Positions 1 to 11,749 of a DNA stretch of 64,000 nt are shown one piece after another. Both the position numbers and the translations under genes were made by a program. The notes beneath the pieces are model-generated. The model was given only the letters and a program-made list of their open reading frames with translations, had not been told where the DNA came from and did not search any database. Every line of letters begins with the position of its first letter. Positions within the stretch are counted from its first letter, which is position 1. The stretch comes from Blastocrithidia nonstop (lineage: Eukaryota > Euglenozoa > Kinetoplastea > Trypanosomatida > Trypanosomatidae), in contig JAQOTN010000023.1 in assembly GCA_028554745.1 (NCBI GenBank), forward strand, positions 248,001 to 312,000, read 5' to 3'.

Positions 1-475
1 AAAATGATAATTGACAAAAGACACCGAAACGAACGAGAAAAAAAGAGGCATTAATTAACGAACATAGAAAAAAGTAAGTGCAACTAAAAATAAATAAATT
101 AACTAATTGGTTAGAAAATTGCATATATATATATTTATTTTTTTCTCTAAGCTTTTTTACAAATAATTTATGTAAACAACAATGTTATTTTAGATGTACG
201 AAAGAAATATTTTACTTCTGCTATACGTTTTTTTTTACTATCTTTCAAAATAAAAACACTATTTTTGATATTGTACGTACAATTTCACTAGATTTGACGT
301 TTATTTTTTTTTAATGATTTAATTGGATATTTATTTTTTTGAAAGAGAATAAGTAAATAAGTTTTTAGTGTAAATATAGGATTAAGTAATCAAACAAAGG
401 GCAAAACGAAAAAGTGATTATATTAAATTATCTTCTTTTATGTATTCTTTTGTTTACACGCACATCTTACTTTCC
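1..475. other. AT-rich intergenic, left edge
   Basis: Sequence downstream of the alcohol dehydrogenase stop. It is dominated by A and T runs and short AT-rich words. I see no homologous protein and no RNA gene. It probably holds the 3' untranslated region of the dehydrogenase mRNA and the start of the next intergenic region of the minus-strand cluster. Confidence 0.6.
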
Positions 476-1657
476 TTACATTGCCTGCCTGTATAGTTCC
501 ATGACTTCTTCCTTTGTAGCTGGGCGAGGGTTAAATAGAGAGCAAACGTCTAGTTTTGCCTGGTCTGCGAGTTTAGGAATGTCCTTCTCTTTCGCCCCCA
601 TACCACGGAACCCGTCAGGAATCTACACCTTCTTGCTCAAGATACGAATCTACTCAATTGCCGCGTCCGCAGCGCATTCGTCTGTGCGAGCCAAGTTATC
701 ACACCCGAGTGCAGCCCCTACATCACGTAAACGGTGCGCTGCCACTTTCTTGTTAAAGTTTTGCACATGAGGTAGCAGAATGGCGTTACAGACACCATGT
801 GGGAAGTCATACATCGCACCAAGTTGATGTGCCATGGCATGTACATAACCTAAACCAGCACTGTTAAACGCCATACCAGCCAACAGCTAGGCATAACACA
901 TTCCCTCACGTGCCTCTACGTTATCACCGTGGTGCGTTGCCGTGGCAAGGTGTTGACGAATCAGACGGATTGCCTGAATGGCTAAGCAATCGGTGATTAA
1001 GGAACTACTGTTAGACACATAGGCCTCCACGGCGTGGGTCAGTGCGTCCATCCCGGTAGCCGCGGTGAGTGCCTTTGGTTGTTTCATCATCAACTCCGCA
1101 TCATTCACCGCCACCAGTGGGGTACACATATCCGTGGCAATCACCATCTTCACATGTCGACTCTCATCTGTGATAATAGAGAAGCGAGTTACCTCACTCG
1201 CCGTACCTGAGGTGGTGTTGAGGGCGATGAGTGGGTATTGTGGTTTGGCCGCCTTGTCAATGCCTTCCAGGTCCTCAATCTTGCCTCCGTTGGTCTTCAC
1301 CAGCGCAATGCCCTTCGCGGCATCCTGCGGTGAGCCACCACCAAGGCTGATAATGGAATCACAGTTGTTATCATTGAGCATCTTGAGGCCGTCATTGACG
1401 TTCTGCACCGTCGGATTTGGACGTGGATCAGAAAACACCGTTACCTGCTCAATTCCTGCGTGCTCCTTGAGCGTCTCGACCACTTTCTACAACAAACCAG
1501 CCTTGAGAATTCCTTTATCGGTGACGATGAGAGGGTGTTTGTAGTTATACGCTTTGATCTTACCAGAGGCCATCTTGAGTGCACCAGTACCGCAGTACGT
1601 CACGGTAGGCATGAAAAAGGCACTGGCTGCACAAAATAGAGGAGTAGCACGAAGCAT
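476..1657 (-). CDS. Iron-containing alcohol dehydrogenase, probably mitochondrial
   Basis: NAD(P)-dependent alcohol/aldehyde interconversion by a group III (Fe-dependent) dehydrogenase, 393 residues, the usual family length plus a short leader. Visible motifs are the nucleotide-binding GGGSPQD near residue 107, [13 protein letters not shown], and the metal-ligand region VHAMAHQLG followed by [13 protein letters not shown]. The first ATG gives [15 protein letters not shown], an amphipathic presequence-like leader that suggests mitochondrial import (inference). The frame contains four UAG codons and no UAA or UGA before the final UAA. At least two UAG sit where relatives carry Glu (for example between CYA and LLAGMAF). 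GC is about 50%, far above the neighbours, which suggests lateral acquisition or strong expression. It is the last gene of the visible minus-strand cluster. Confidence 0.97.
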
Positions 1658-2101
1658 TGTTTGTTTATCTTTGAGTAGAAGAAGTAAATAATATTAATAT
1701 TTTTATTATTGTTTGTTTGTTTGTGTGTGTGAGAGTGTGTGTCTTTTTGATAAGTGGTTAAAAATGCAATAAATTGTCTGTCGATCCAACAAAAAAGATA
1801 AAATTTGATAAATTTGACCGAAAAAAAGGAAAAGAAAAGTGCAGAAAAAATTATCATATCGAACTTACAAACGAAATATTTGTCATTTTTGTCACTTCAC
1901 CAAATATATAAATAAATAAGTTAGAAAAGAAGAATAATTTGACTGTATTATAATATTATTTCTCAAATTCAATTTTTGTTATTGTATGTCTTTATTATTC
2001 TTGGATATACTGTCTTGCCTTAACGCACTATAAAGCAAAATATTTTAACATTATTATCAAAATATTTATTATTTTATTGATTGCTTGTTGCAATTATAAT
2101 T
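1658..2101. other. Intergenic, AT-rich
   Basis: Between the bromodomain gene stop and the dehydrogenase start on the minus strand. On the sense strand it contains pyrimidine-rich stretches suitable for trans-splicing just upstream of the dehydrogenase ATG, plus a short GT/TTTG repeat region. No gene is seen. Confidence 0.6.
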
Positions 2102-4138
2102 TTACTCACGAAAGTGCATTGCCATTTGTCGCTTGCAGAAATTGAGCAGCACGTGCATGCATGCGGATATAAACCGACGAGCCGTTTGTGGGTAATAAGT
2201 TTCTGGAGCATTAAACATCACACAGTTCGCTGCTATCAATCATAATGAACGCTCAAGCTAAGCTAGTGTTGCAATGCGTAATGGATGACTGTGTTAATGC
2301 AATAATAACAACACAGCTGTGTTACTTTATATATCGTCATGTCTACTCCCATAGTGACTAATGCTGTTACTATCCATGCTACTTATATCATCATTATCAC
2401 TGCTTTCACTTCTACTTCTTTTCATGCTTGTCGTCGGTGTCATGGTGTTTTGCATGCCAGAATAATTTGCACTACATGTTATGTCATTTGTTTTTTATGT
2501 CATTTCACTATCATTGTTGTTATTACTGGTGTTGTTATATACATTATTTATTTTACACTTCATTCTGTCTGCGTGTACGTTATCATTGTTATACAATGTG
2601 TCGTTGTTAGTAACATATCTGTCCTGCTTAGAGTTACTTTGTTAAAAATTATAATTGATAGTATTTACTGTACCATTTTGCGAACTCCTGTTACTCAACG
2701 TTTCATCTTGTGAGCATAAATCGCTGTTCTGTTATGATAACTACTAATGTGATTATTTATAATCATCCTTGTCATAGCGTGAATAACAAACAGATTATTT
2801 TTATAATACACTTTGCTGCAATTTCGTAATAGTGTTGTTGTTGTTGTTGTTATCTTTAAACTATTTACAACTGTTTTTACTTTTGTTATTATGAGATGAC
2901 ATGCTACGGTGCAGTAAGTGATAACATTCTCGTTTACTCTCCGCAATCATTCTCTTTATCAGCATCAATGACATTGGTCGGTAAATGACAGTCTGATAAC
3001 TTCCTAACCGAATCCCATTATACTACATGGTAGTGTTTGACGGAACCGGATGGAAAAAAACATCAGCACCTATAACACAAAAGCATTGCTGAAGTAAGCC
3101 AATTAAGATATCACCTCTTAGAATAGTATCGTAACGTAATTTCTGAGCAAAGTAACGCTGTTAGGTGGCTAATTGGCAAATTCACTTGTCAATCTATGAC
3201 GCAGAATCTCAGCAATTACACACGTTTCTTTCTCAGACTTGTCCAATGTTATCGTTATGTTAGTTTTCTACTTATTTTTTTATTACATTCATGTTATTAT
3301 CCTCTACGTCAGACTTGATACTTTAATTTTGCTTGCGAACTTACCTAATTTATTGCATGTGGTTTACATTTCTGTGGGTCTTTATTTGCTAGTTATTTAT
3401 CGATTAGTAACTGGGTATCGTAAATAAATCTGGAGCGTAATTGGTTGATTACATTAGTTGTTATTTTTTTATTTTGTTTGCTAGAAATGTAGTTGTCGAT
3501 GACGATGGTAATGATTTGCTTTAGACATGTGCAGATAATTACAATGAACTTTGTAATGTATTCAACGATGATGATGATGATTGTCGTGTACTTGATTACA
3601 AACAAATGAAACATTTATTACTTAAGTTTGTTTCATCTTTTTATGATTTTATGAACATACTACTTTCTTCTGCTGACTTTTCATGCAGATTCTATGAGTT
3701 TTTTCAGTAATGGTCATGTAAGCTCGCAGTTACTTGTTCATCTAACTCGTTATATTTGTGTTTACTTTTTCAATTAGTGTTGTGCATTTGTCTGCGCCTA
3801 AATCACAAGTTTTGCTCAAGATTGAATTGTGTTGTCTTAGCTAGAGCCCACTCAATCAGCTAATCTTCTTTATCGTGAAATTACTTTAGTAAATGTTGTT
3901 CGTACTGTTATTGAGCATCATGAAGTGTGAAAAAAATTTGTGTGCTGTTATATATTTACGAAACAATATCTATTCAATCATTATCTGTTAAGTACTAAAC
4001 ATATAATTTTGAGCTATGTGCATCAAACGCATAAGAGTGAACAAAAAAAGCTAACACGTCAGCTTTACGCACTTGCATTTATTCTCTGTCACTACTATTG
4101 TCGTTATTTGCTTATCCACTGCCTCACTTGTAACTCAT
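2102..4138 (-). CDS. Bromodomain factor with a split bromodomain
   Basis: Chromatin reader of acetylated lysine, 678 residues in one frame under UAR=Glu, UGA=Trp. The first bromodomain half is near residues 355-402, with FFHPVPSN (WPF-shelf region) and the ZA-loop-like stretch YRPMSLMLIKRM. The second half is near residues 620-670: LAELERSLWLIAANCVMFNA followed by PETYYPQTARRF, which holds the conserved Asn-containing BC loop and helix C. About 215 residues of Asn/Ser/Thr-rich sequence separate the halves. The N-terminal 130 residues look folded (for example EFHDKEDELIEWALAKTTQF) but are not recognised. Start chosen at MSYKWGSGE, just after an AG suitable as a splice acceptor; an alternative Met lies 20 codons later. 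Trypanosomatids have several bromodomain factors that mark transcription start regions; which one this is cannot be told here. Confidence 0.82.
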
Positions 4139-4443
4139 TATATTCTATTGCTTGTCCTTATTATTACCAAAAAGATAACGAAGTAATATACATAAGAATT
4201 TGCATTATAGTATTGAAGAAGGTCAAAAACAAATATAGTTATTCATATATAGAGAGAGTTAGCATAAAAGATAGCAGTCAAAATGTTTTCGCTCCTCTTA
4301 TTTCATAAAATACCTTCGTATTGATTATGTTTATTGAAAATAAACGAAAGACAACATTAACTTATTTTATATTACTATTATAATATTATTAGTTTATCAA
4401 TAAAAAAAAATATTTTATATGTTAGTGTCTTTAGTGTTTACAA
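4139..4443. other. Intergenic
   Basis: Short AT-rich spacer between UTP23 and the bromodomain gene. It should carry the UTP23 3' untranslated region and the acceptor site for the bromodomain mRNA. Nothing else is seen. Confidence 0.55.
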
Positions 4444-6396
4444 TTATGTTAATGACGCGTCTATTCGTAACACCTCACGTTTACGCTTCTTCTTCACTGA
4501 CAGTGGATTTGGGTTATTTTGACGTTTTCGTTTACTTTTTACAGTAGCCTTTGTTACATGTTCGTTATTCGCGTAACGTTTATTTCCGATTTTACAATTA
4601 TCATCAGTAGTAGCAGTAGCAGCAGCAGCAGCAGAAAGAGCAGAAAGAGAAGAAGTTTCAAGTGGTGATTGTAGAGCTAAAGATTTCTACTTTTCCTTGC
4701 TTTCAGCATTTCAGAGAGCGTTGTAACTATTTTTGTCTTTATTCGTGCTTATAAAGTTTATATTTGCATTCTTTGTATTACTTTCAGTCTGTGTAATTTG
4801 TTTTGCGCTGTCATGACTGTCAACTACAATTTTATTATTTCTCACAGAAATATGTTTGGGCAATTTGCCCAAGTGTTGCATGAAAGCCAAATCAGCAGCG
4901 GAGAATAGAGATACTTAATTTGCACTACGCTAAGAGCTAGTAGTGTTAACGCCTCTGCCAACGTCATTAATTAATTTCTATAAATTGCTACTCAGTTTGT
5001 AACTAGTTGCACAACCACTACTAAGCTTACTGTTGCCGGTTATAGATTAGGTCTTAGATGAAGTGTTGTACTGATATGCATTACCATTCACTTCTATTCA
5101 GATGCAATTTGGTTCAAATGCGAATCGTAGTAGTGCTGTATTAGCACTTAAGTGTTTGCGTACATCATGACTTTGTGTTGCTACAAAATAGTCATATGGA
5201 TTGGCTATGTCAGTACGAAGGTGAAACTGTGATGGTGAAGAAGATGATATGCATTGCTGTGACAACAAGCAGGAATGCTACTGTACTGACTCATTTACAT
5301 TGACTTGCCTTTTTTAAGCACAATATTTATTAATCTTAGACTGAATCGTTTCTTTACCACTGTTTGCATCGTTCACTTAGCCTGCACCATTATGTCCAAA
5401 TCGCTTCTATGCATTGCAAAATTACATGAACGAAGCAATTGCCTTTACTTCATTCTGTTATTAAGGCAATGAAACGCGTTTAACGTGTTTTCCATGTTTG
5501 TTTGCATCTTTACTTAAGCTAGAAGGTAGATTCTTTCCATCAGTGTACAAATCATTATCGTCACTCTGCTTGATAACTTACAAGAAACGGAAAAGTTGCT
5601 ACACCAGCTGTGACGGAACAACTTTTCGTAACTTGAACTGATTAAACTTTGATTTTGACTCATGATGTTGGCTTTTTGTCCTCGTGCCTCGCTGAAGCGC
5701 TACAGTGTTGTTGTGTTTTGCAATCATTTGCAGCAATACTCGTTTCGTGCACTACAAAACACAAAATCTAATTCGTAATTTTTTAACCTTGTGTTTAACA
5801 TCACTTTACATTGAGTGATAATTATTTCTTTGGATGCTGCTAGTGCTAAATTTGTTATTGTAACGGTGGTGCATATTATTAAATTTGCTGCCACTGTTAT
5901 TGTTACTGTTGCGTTATTGCTAATCAAATTAATACGGTTCATGCGCGTGTGCGTTGATATGTACACTTTACAAAGATCCAAAAGCTTCCTCTGCCAACTT
6001 TATCAAGTATGAAGAAATTTTGCATGGATAGGTGATATTGCCATGTTGATTATGATTATTAATTGTTTTGCTATAACTACTACAATTGTAAACTTTATTC
6101 TACTTTTGTGTAAAATTGTCATTGCAACTATTATTTTTATCATAATTGTATGAGTTTGTATTTGTTTATTATAACATTTTTTGACCTGTTCTGTTTGTCG
6201 CATGTCTTGCTGTTGAGGCATGTGATGACATTGTATTAACTTGTACTTTATACTCGCTCATGTATGCTTGTATAACTGAACGCAAAAAGGATGCATCTAC
6301 AATAACGTTGTAGTTATTTGGTGATAATGCGTGTGATGCACAAATGTGTCGTAAGTGTCGCTTGTTAGCGTGTGCACGAAGTACACGACGTTTCAT
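4444..6396 (-). CDS. UTP23: UTP23-like SSU processome factor
   Basis: PIN-fold protein of the small-subunit processome that acts in pre-18S rRNA processing in the nucleolus; 650 residues against about 250-300 usually. The N-terminus MKRRVLRAHANKRHLRHIC leads into NNYNVIVDASFLRSVI, the first PIN strand with its Asp. Residues about 55-370 are a low-complexity insertion. The second PIN half follows: CLLSQQCI, then PYDYFVATQSHDVRKHL near residue 400, matching the family pattern of ATQ followed by a short basic helix. The C-terminus carries PNPLSVKKKRKR near residue 625, a family hallmark. Start and stop lie in the same frame across 1.95 kb, with many internal UAA, UAG and UGA codons. Homology at both ends makes the call firm, although the insertion is unusual. 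Confidence 0.85.
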
Positions 6397-7066
6397 TTAT
6401 CGTACGTTTACCTTTTTGAAGTGATCAAATATATAAATATATAAAATATGTTGTGTATGTAATACGTATTTTTATTATTATTACCTCTTCGTCTTAGAGG
6501 TTTTGTGATAACGTATAAATAAATTATGAAGCTAAGTAAGTAATTATAAAAAAAAAAAAAAAAAAAGAGTGCAAAATGTTTATACAGAAATCAGTACCTA
6601 CTTGGAAAGTAGAAGATAACCGATCTGATGAATATACGATTCACTAAACAATTTTATCACATTTCATTAAAAAAAATAGTAAATTTGTAAAAATTGTCAC
6701 ATATTGAGTTGACAGATAAAATACAATAAAATAACTGACAAGGCAAAAATTGAGTGCAAACGATGTTAGTAAACATTTATTACATTTCTACATAAATGAG
6801 TTTCAGTAAGTGTTGTTGAAAACAAAAGAATAAAATACACCTAAATGCTTACCCTTCCTGTTTGGAGAAAGAAAAAATTATAAAAAATATAGTTTATTAC
6901 TTATTAAGTCTAGCTCTGATTGAGAAAATATTATAACAGATTAAAAAGAAAAAGAACAAATCTAAGACAATACATCAATTTACTTTTTTGTTGTTTTTTC
7001 TTATAAAGCGATACTCCTTAGATATTTACAATGTTTGATTTACGTTCGAAAACAATTGTTTTGCTT
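6397..7066. other. Intergenic, AT-rich
   Basis: Spacer between the Gln/Glu-rich gene and UTP23. It includes a run of about 18 A at 6548-6565, which on the transcribed strand is a poly-T tract and could serve trans-splicing or polyadenylation. No gene is seen. Confidence 0.6.
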
Positions 7067-10000
7067 TTACTACAATCTTCTCTTCTTGTGTGCTAATTCT
7101 TGACTAGTTTGATCACAAGAATTTTTTTGCGCACTAATATCTTCATCCTCGTCCCTGCTATTATCGCTATCACTACTAAATGTTAGCGCTCGTTTCGCAA
7201 CTGCTTTGAGCAAAACACCGATACCACTAAGTAAGTTGCCATTACGTAAACTATACTATTGAGTCTACTACTCATCCTTGACAAGGTAATTGTCGGTATC
7301 ACATTACACACTTTCCTAGCGTGCATCAGGGGTGCCATCTAGTGATGCATCGTTGTTTACATTTCACTACAAGTCTTGATTATTGTGATCATTACTGTTA
7401 TAATCACTATCACTAACTTCATTCTTGTCATCATCATCTAAGTAAATGTCTCTATTAACATCAACAACGTTATTGTTATTACATTTGATCACGGACATGT
7501 CTTCAAGGATGGCGTCATCGACTTGGTACTCCTTCTCGTTGTCATTTATTTTAATACAATTTATACTATTTTTTCCATTGCTAAATGACTTGTTACCTTT
7601 TTCATTTGCAATTCTTACGTCATTTAATATCTACTTTTACTGTTGTTGCGTTTGTTTATATTCCTACTACTCATTTTGTCTGGAACTTTTCTATTACTTC
7701 TCGCTACTATCCTTCTTGCCCTCATCACTACTCTCTATTTCTTTTTACTATTACCTTTTCGTGTAATAACGTTGTAGAATGGACTGGAAGATAGAAGTAG
7801 CGCGAGGTAAGTGTGGTCTGATGTAATGCAAAGAATTGGTTGTTCTGTGGGACACATGTGATGAATTGGATTACAGTGAAGTCGATGAATGACGTTGGCA
7901 CGGCACTGTTGACGAATGTGAAGGTGGAAGCTACGGAGAGTCTGAATGAGTGGAGTGTTTCAATTATTATTATCAAGGTGATGATGATAATCATGATGAT
8001 GATGATGTTGTTGCTGCTGTAATTGGCAATTATCTTTATGATAGATGTTATGTTTATTTACACTAAATACTTGTATCTCTTTTATTCTCATTGTCTTTTT
8101 ATGTGTTACTATCCACGATACGATTATTGTTTATGTTAACGCTGTTACTGTTGTTGATACTTGCTTAATTTTAACAGCTTTGTTTATTACGAGTAAAATT
8201 TATCATTTGTGTACTTGCATTACTGTCATTTTCGTTCGATATAACAGATCAGCGAAGTGCATCTTTGTTGCAACTTTTGTTAACATTACTACCTCTGTAA
8301 TCAAGATTGCTTCCACTTTCATACTTGTCGCTGTTGTTGTTATTTTTATCCGTATTACTGCTAGCAACATTGTCATTGCTACTTATGTGTTACTTTCGCA
8401 CTTTCATTAGCTAACGACTATTTTCATTACGAATATTGTCACTTATAAATATATTATTATTGGTGCTAATGTGTTTACTGTATTAGCTTACAACATTTGT
8501 TACATTTCTACTGTTTGCACTGCTGCCAGATGATAAGTAATTACGTAATGTTTACAAGGCAAGCTTACGTTAGTGTGCTTCTTGTAAAATGCAACACTAC
8601 ATACTACTTCGAAGTTGTTTTAGCTTTTCTATGGTGTCACGAGCCTGATGCATGCACTGCTCAAGACGTTATAATGCTCATTTACACTCATCTTGTTCGT
8701 GTTTAAGAAATAGAGAAGATCCATGCAGAGATGAAGGCAGTGTGGAAGTGTTTGCTATTGATGTTGAGAGTTTTGTCGAACACGATAAGTGTTGCGATTA
8801 TGATGATGATGATGATGATGATGATGACGCACGTGTCCGCGAAAGTTGCTAGTAATAGTTATTATTAACACTATTATCACTATTAACATAATTTTTATTA
8901 TGACGTCGTAAAGTTTGCTTTCGATATTATTCTTACTATTATTGTTAGCATTACTCGTAATAACGTTACTCATTCTAAGAAGACGAAGCAGAGAGTTTTC
9001 TTGAAGACATACCACATAATGTTGTATTTGATTGCACGTTTGTGCACGCACTAATTTTATGTCATTGTTGTTCAGTTTATATTTTAGCTTCATTGAGACC
9101 GTTAATTAGTTTGTTTAGATGCTCACATATCTGATCGTGCACTTTTACTAGACCGTATCGTGCCGGGGATGTGATTACAATAACAGAGCTACACACATGA
9201 CGTTCAGTATTGTCATCCATCACATATGATGTGTTATTATTAAACATATTTGCATCGCGTTTAGTTGCATCAAGTTATACTTATTAATATTGTTACTTTG
9301 TCATTAATTTACTTTTCCTATTACGCTTCAAGCTACGCTTTTTCTTTTTTCGCTGTTGTTGTTTTTGTTGTTGTTGTTGTTGTTGTTGTTGTTGCTACTA
9401 TTACTACTAATTAAAATCCTCTTCCTCCTACTATCATTACTATTAGTGCTGTTGACTCTATTGTTATTTGTTACGTGGTAATTATTGTCTGCACCTTGTT
9501 TTGCTATTAGCAAAAGTGAAATTGATTTAATGAGTAGACAAATTTGTTTTTGTGTTCTATATAGTTTAGTTTTATTATCCATTGGTATCATTAGCACATC
9601 TATTATATTGCATACTTGCATTGATGTTGGTGCTTTTCTTTTTGTTCTACTTGAAACTTGATTGCTACCATCGTTCAAAGCGAGATGCCAGAACCGCAGA
9701 CACCCTAACCAAAAATAAGCACACCCCATCAGCCTCGTTACCATTTTCACTAATACGTACAAGATCATTTGTCAAGCGTTCTATCTTGCAATTTGATTTA
9801 TGTGTTGTGTGTGACGTTGACGAAGAAGAAAACGAAGAGAAAGATGATGGTGAGTTCAATGAATGCTTGTAATGCTTGCACATCTACTATGCAGCCGTTG
9901 CCCTTGATCGTAATGGAGATAGTTATGTGCTGTGTGTGATATTGCCATAATTATTATCACATGGCGCGTTATTTTTTGTCATGTGTTTATGTTCATCCAA

Positions 10001-11299
10001 CATGAAAAGGTTAATCGATAAACGGTCTGACATCTGCAAACCTGACGCAAATGCGTGACGTTGCAACATTAATTAACACATCAACATCTCCGTTAGCACT
10101 TTGCGGCGTTGCAGCAATTCATTCATCATTTTCTATTATAAACTTGTCAGCTGTCAACTTTGCTGTTCACCCTCGGTAGTTTACCTTTTATAAATGCGTC
10201 ATGTTTTATTGTGTTATACATGTTTTCCCTTATCCTCGTTTAAAACATATTACTGAATAAGTTAAGTATGTTGTACTTCAAGAATACACATTTTATCATG
10301 AATATTGTGTATTTCATTAACAAAGGCTAAAATTTACTGCAAAATATTTTAAAATACTTGCAAATTTGAATTATTTGAAGTTGCTATCTTATTTTGTACG
10401 TTACCAGTGTCTGATTGCACAGAGCTGTTTATTGTACGGAATGCGTTAGGTGATGTATTTTGCATCAAATTGATAATACGATTTTACAGCTCATGTATTT
10501 TGACAAAATAGTACTAATCAACTGCAAGCTTTGAATTTTCATTGTGTTGTCTTGTGCAAACTTATCGTACCTTTAACAGCACACGTTAAATATACATTCG
10601 ATTAGAGTTAGTAATCTCAACAGTGTTCCCTAAAATAAATTTATAAAGTTAATCACGTCCAAGTAACTATTGTCTAGTTGAGTTTTCTGTCATATTTTGT
10701 GTACTGTTTCGTTTTTGTTATATTACATCGGCTACTTTATGCGCTGTATCAAAGCACGTAATAGTCGAACTATTGCAATTATTATTATCTAAGATTATTT
10801 CATTTCTTGGGTAAGAAGCAAACTGTTTCTGTTTATCATTATAATCATTCTTCTAGCAGTAGCTTATCTATGTTACATATTTTTAGTTTGGGCCATTATA
10901 TTTGTGTTAACAATTGTGCCTAACATCATCTGTAGAATTACGTGGTGAGGAGTGCGCAGATAGAAAACTCGAGCGTTATTACGTTGAAGTATTATCATTG
11001 TCAAACTCTTCGTTCTTATTTAACATGTTTTATGATTAACACTGGGTATGACCTTGATTACATCTATTTGTAAATACAATAGGTATAGTATTAAAAGCTT
11101 TTGTTTGGCACATTCGGCTGAAACGCATATCATGCAAATTCTATTTATTTTGATCATAACTTATATTGTTCGTTTTAGTGTCAAAGCATTTTTAGTTATT
11201 GTGGTCTTAATTACAAGCACTGTAATTGTTGTCAACAATTTTTTCAGAGTGCAGCACTTTATTACTTAACATTATGTTTCAAATCTGGTTTCTAGGATT

Positions 11300-11368
<69 letters not shown>

Positions 11369-11749
11369 GTAATTATAATCGTAATTATCACAACCGAAAA
11401 ATGACGAAATCGGAGTAGTTGCACGTGTAAGTGTGTGAGCATTTCGTCGATGTAATAAAGATGTGTGTTAATGTGGCAAGATAAGTTTTTTGTCAGTAGC
11501 TTTTGTATCTTAAACGAATATTGATTTTACTGTAGCAGATCATTTATCTGTGTTAGATTACGGTTTGACGTAAACAGGTTGACTATTATATTTATGTAAC
11601 TGATTTTGCTATTTATATTGCAAATCGGTTGATATATAGCGTTTGTCATTTGTATTGAATGTTAAGTTGTTATTAAACTCATTTACAAAAGAATTATCTA
11701 CATTGTTATTCCCGATCTTCTCTGCAGTAGTATTACCTAGTAGTTACAT
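7067..11749 (-). CDS. Large Gln/Glu-rich coiled-coil protein, unknown function
   Basis: One frame of about 1560 codons under the reassigned code, from MELLGNTTAEKIGNNN to an end near RALTFSSDSDNSRDEDED. It is not recognised by family. Visible features are a tract of 22 Gln near residues 128-150; a basic patch KKKKRSLKR; a second Glu-then-Gln tract near residues 776-796; coiled-coil-like stretches near 550-590 (EEKMMNELLQRRKVLTEML) and 1020-1075 (RDTIEKLKQLRSS, ERKLALETLRNYL); Ser runs encoded by TCA; and an acidic C-terminus. Many Glu residues are written with UAA/UAG, including runs such as TAA TAG TAA. The end is ambiguous: TAG at 7070-7072 is followed directly by TAA at 7067-7069, and a further TAA lies at 7040. 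The coiled coils suggest a cytoskeletal or scaffold role (weak inference). Confidence 0.65.
11297..11366. repeat. (TTG)n microsatellite encoding poly-Gln
   Basis: About 22 perfect TTG units on the plus strand, read as CAA (Gln) on the minus strand inside the large coiled-coil gene. Neighbouring shorter TTG runs occur at 9366-9394. Length variation between isolates is likely. Confidence 0.9.

Noticed and set aside
476-1657. Bacterial contamination for the GC-rich dehydrogenase
   Set aside because: It is embedded in AT-rich DNA in the same cluster, has an N-terminal leader, and contains in-frame UAG at positions consistent with Glu.
2339-8706. Standard-code ORFs of 60-124 codons on the plus strand within 2.3-8.7 kb
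   Set aside because: They lie opposite the minus-strand bromodomain, UTP23 and coiled-coil genes and encode the hydrophobic complements of Asn/Ser-rich codons.
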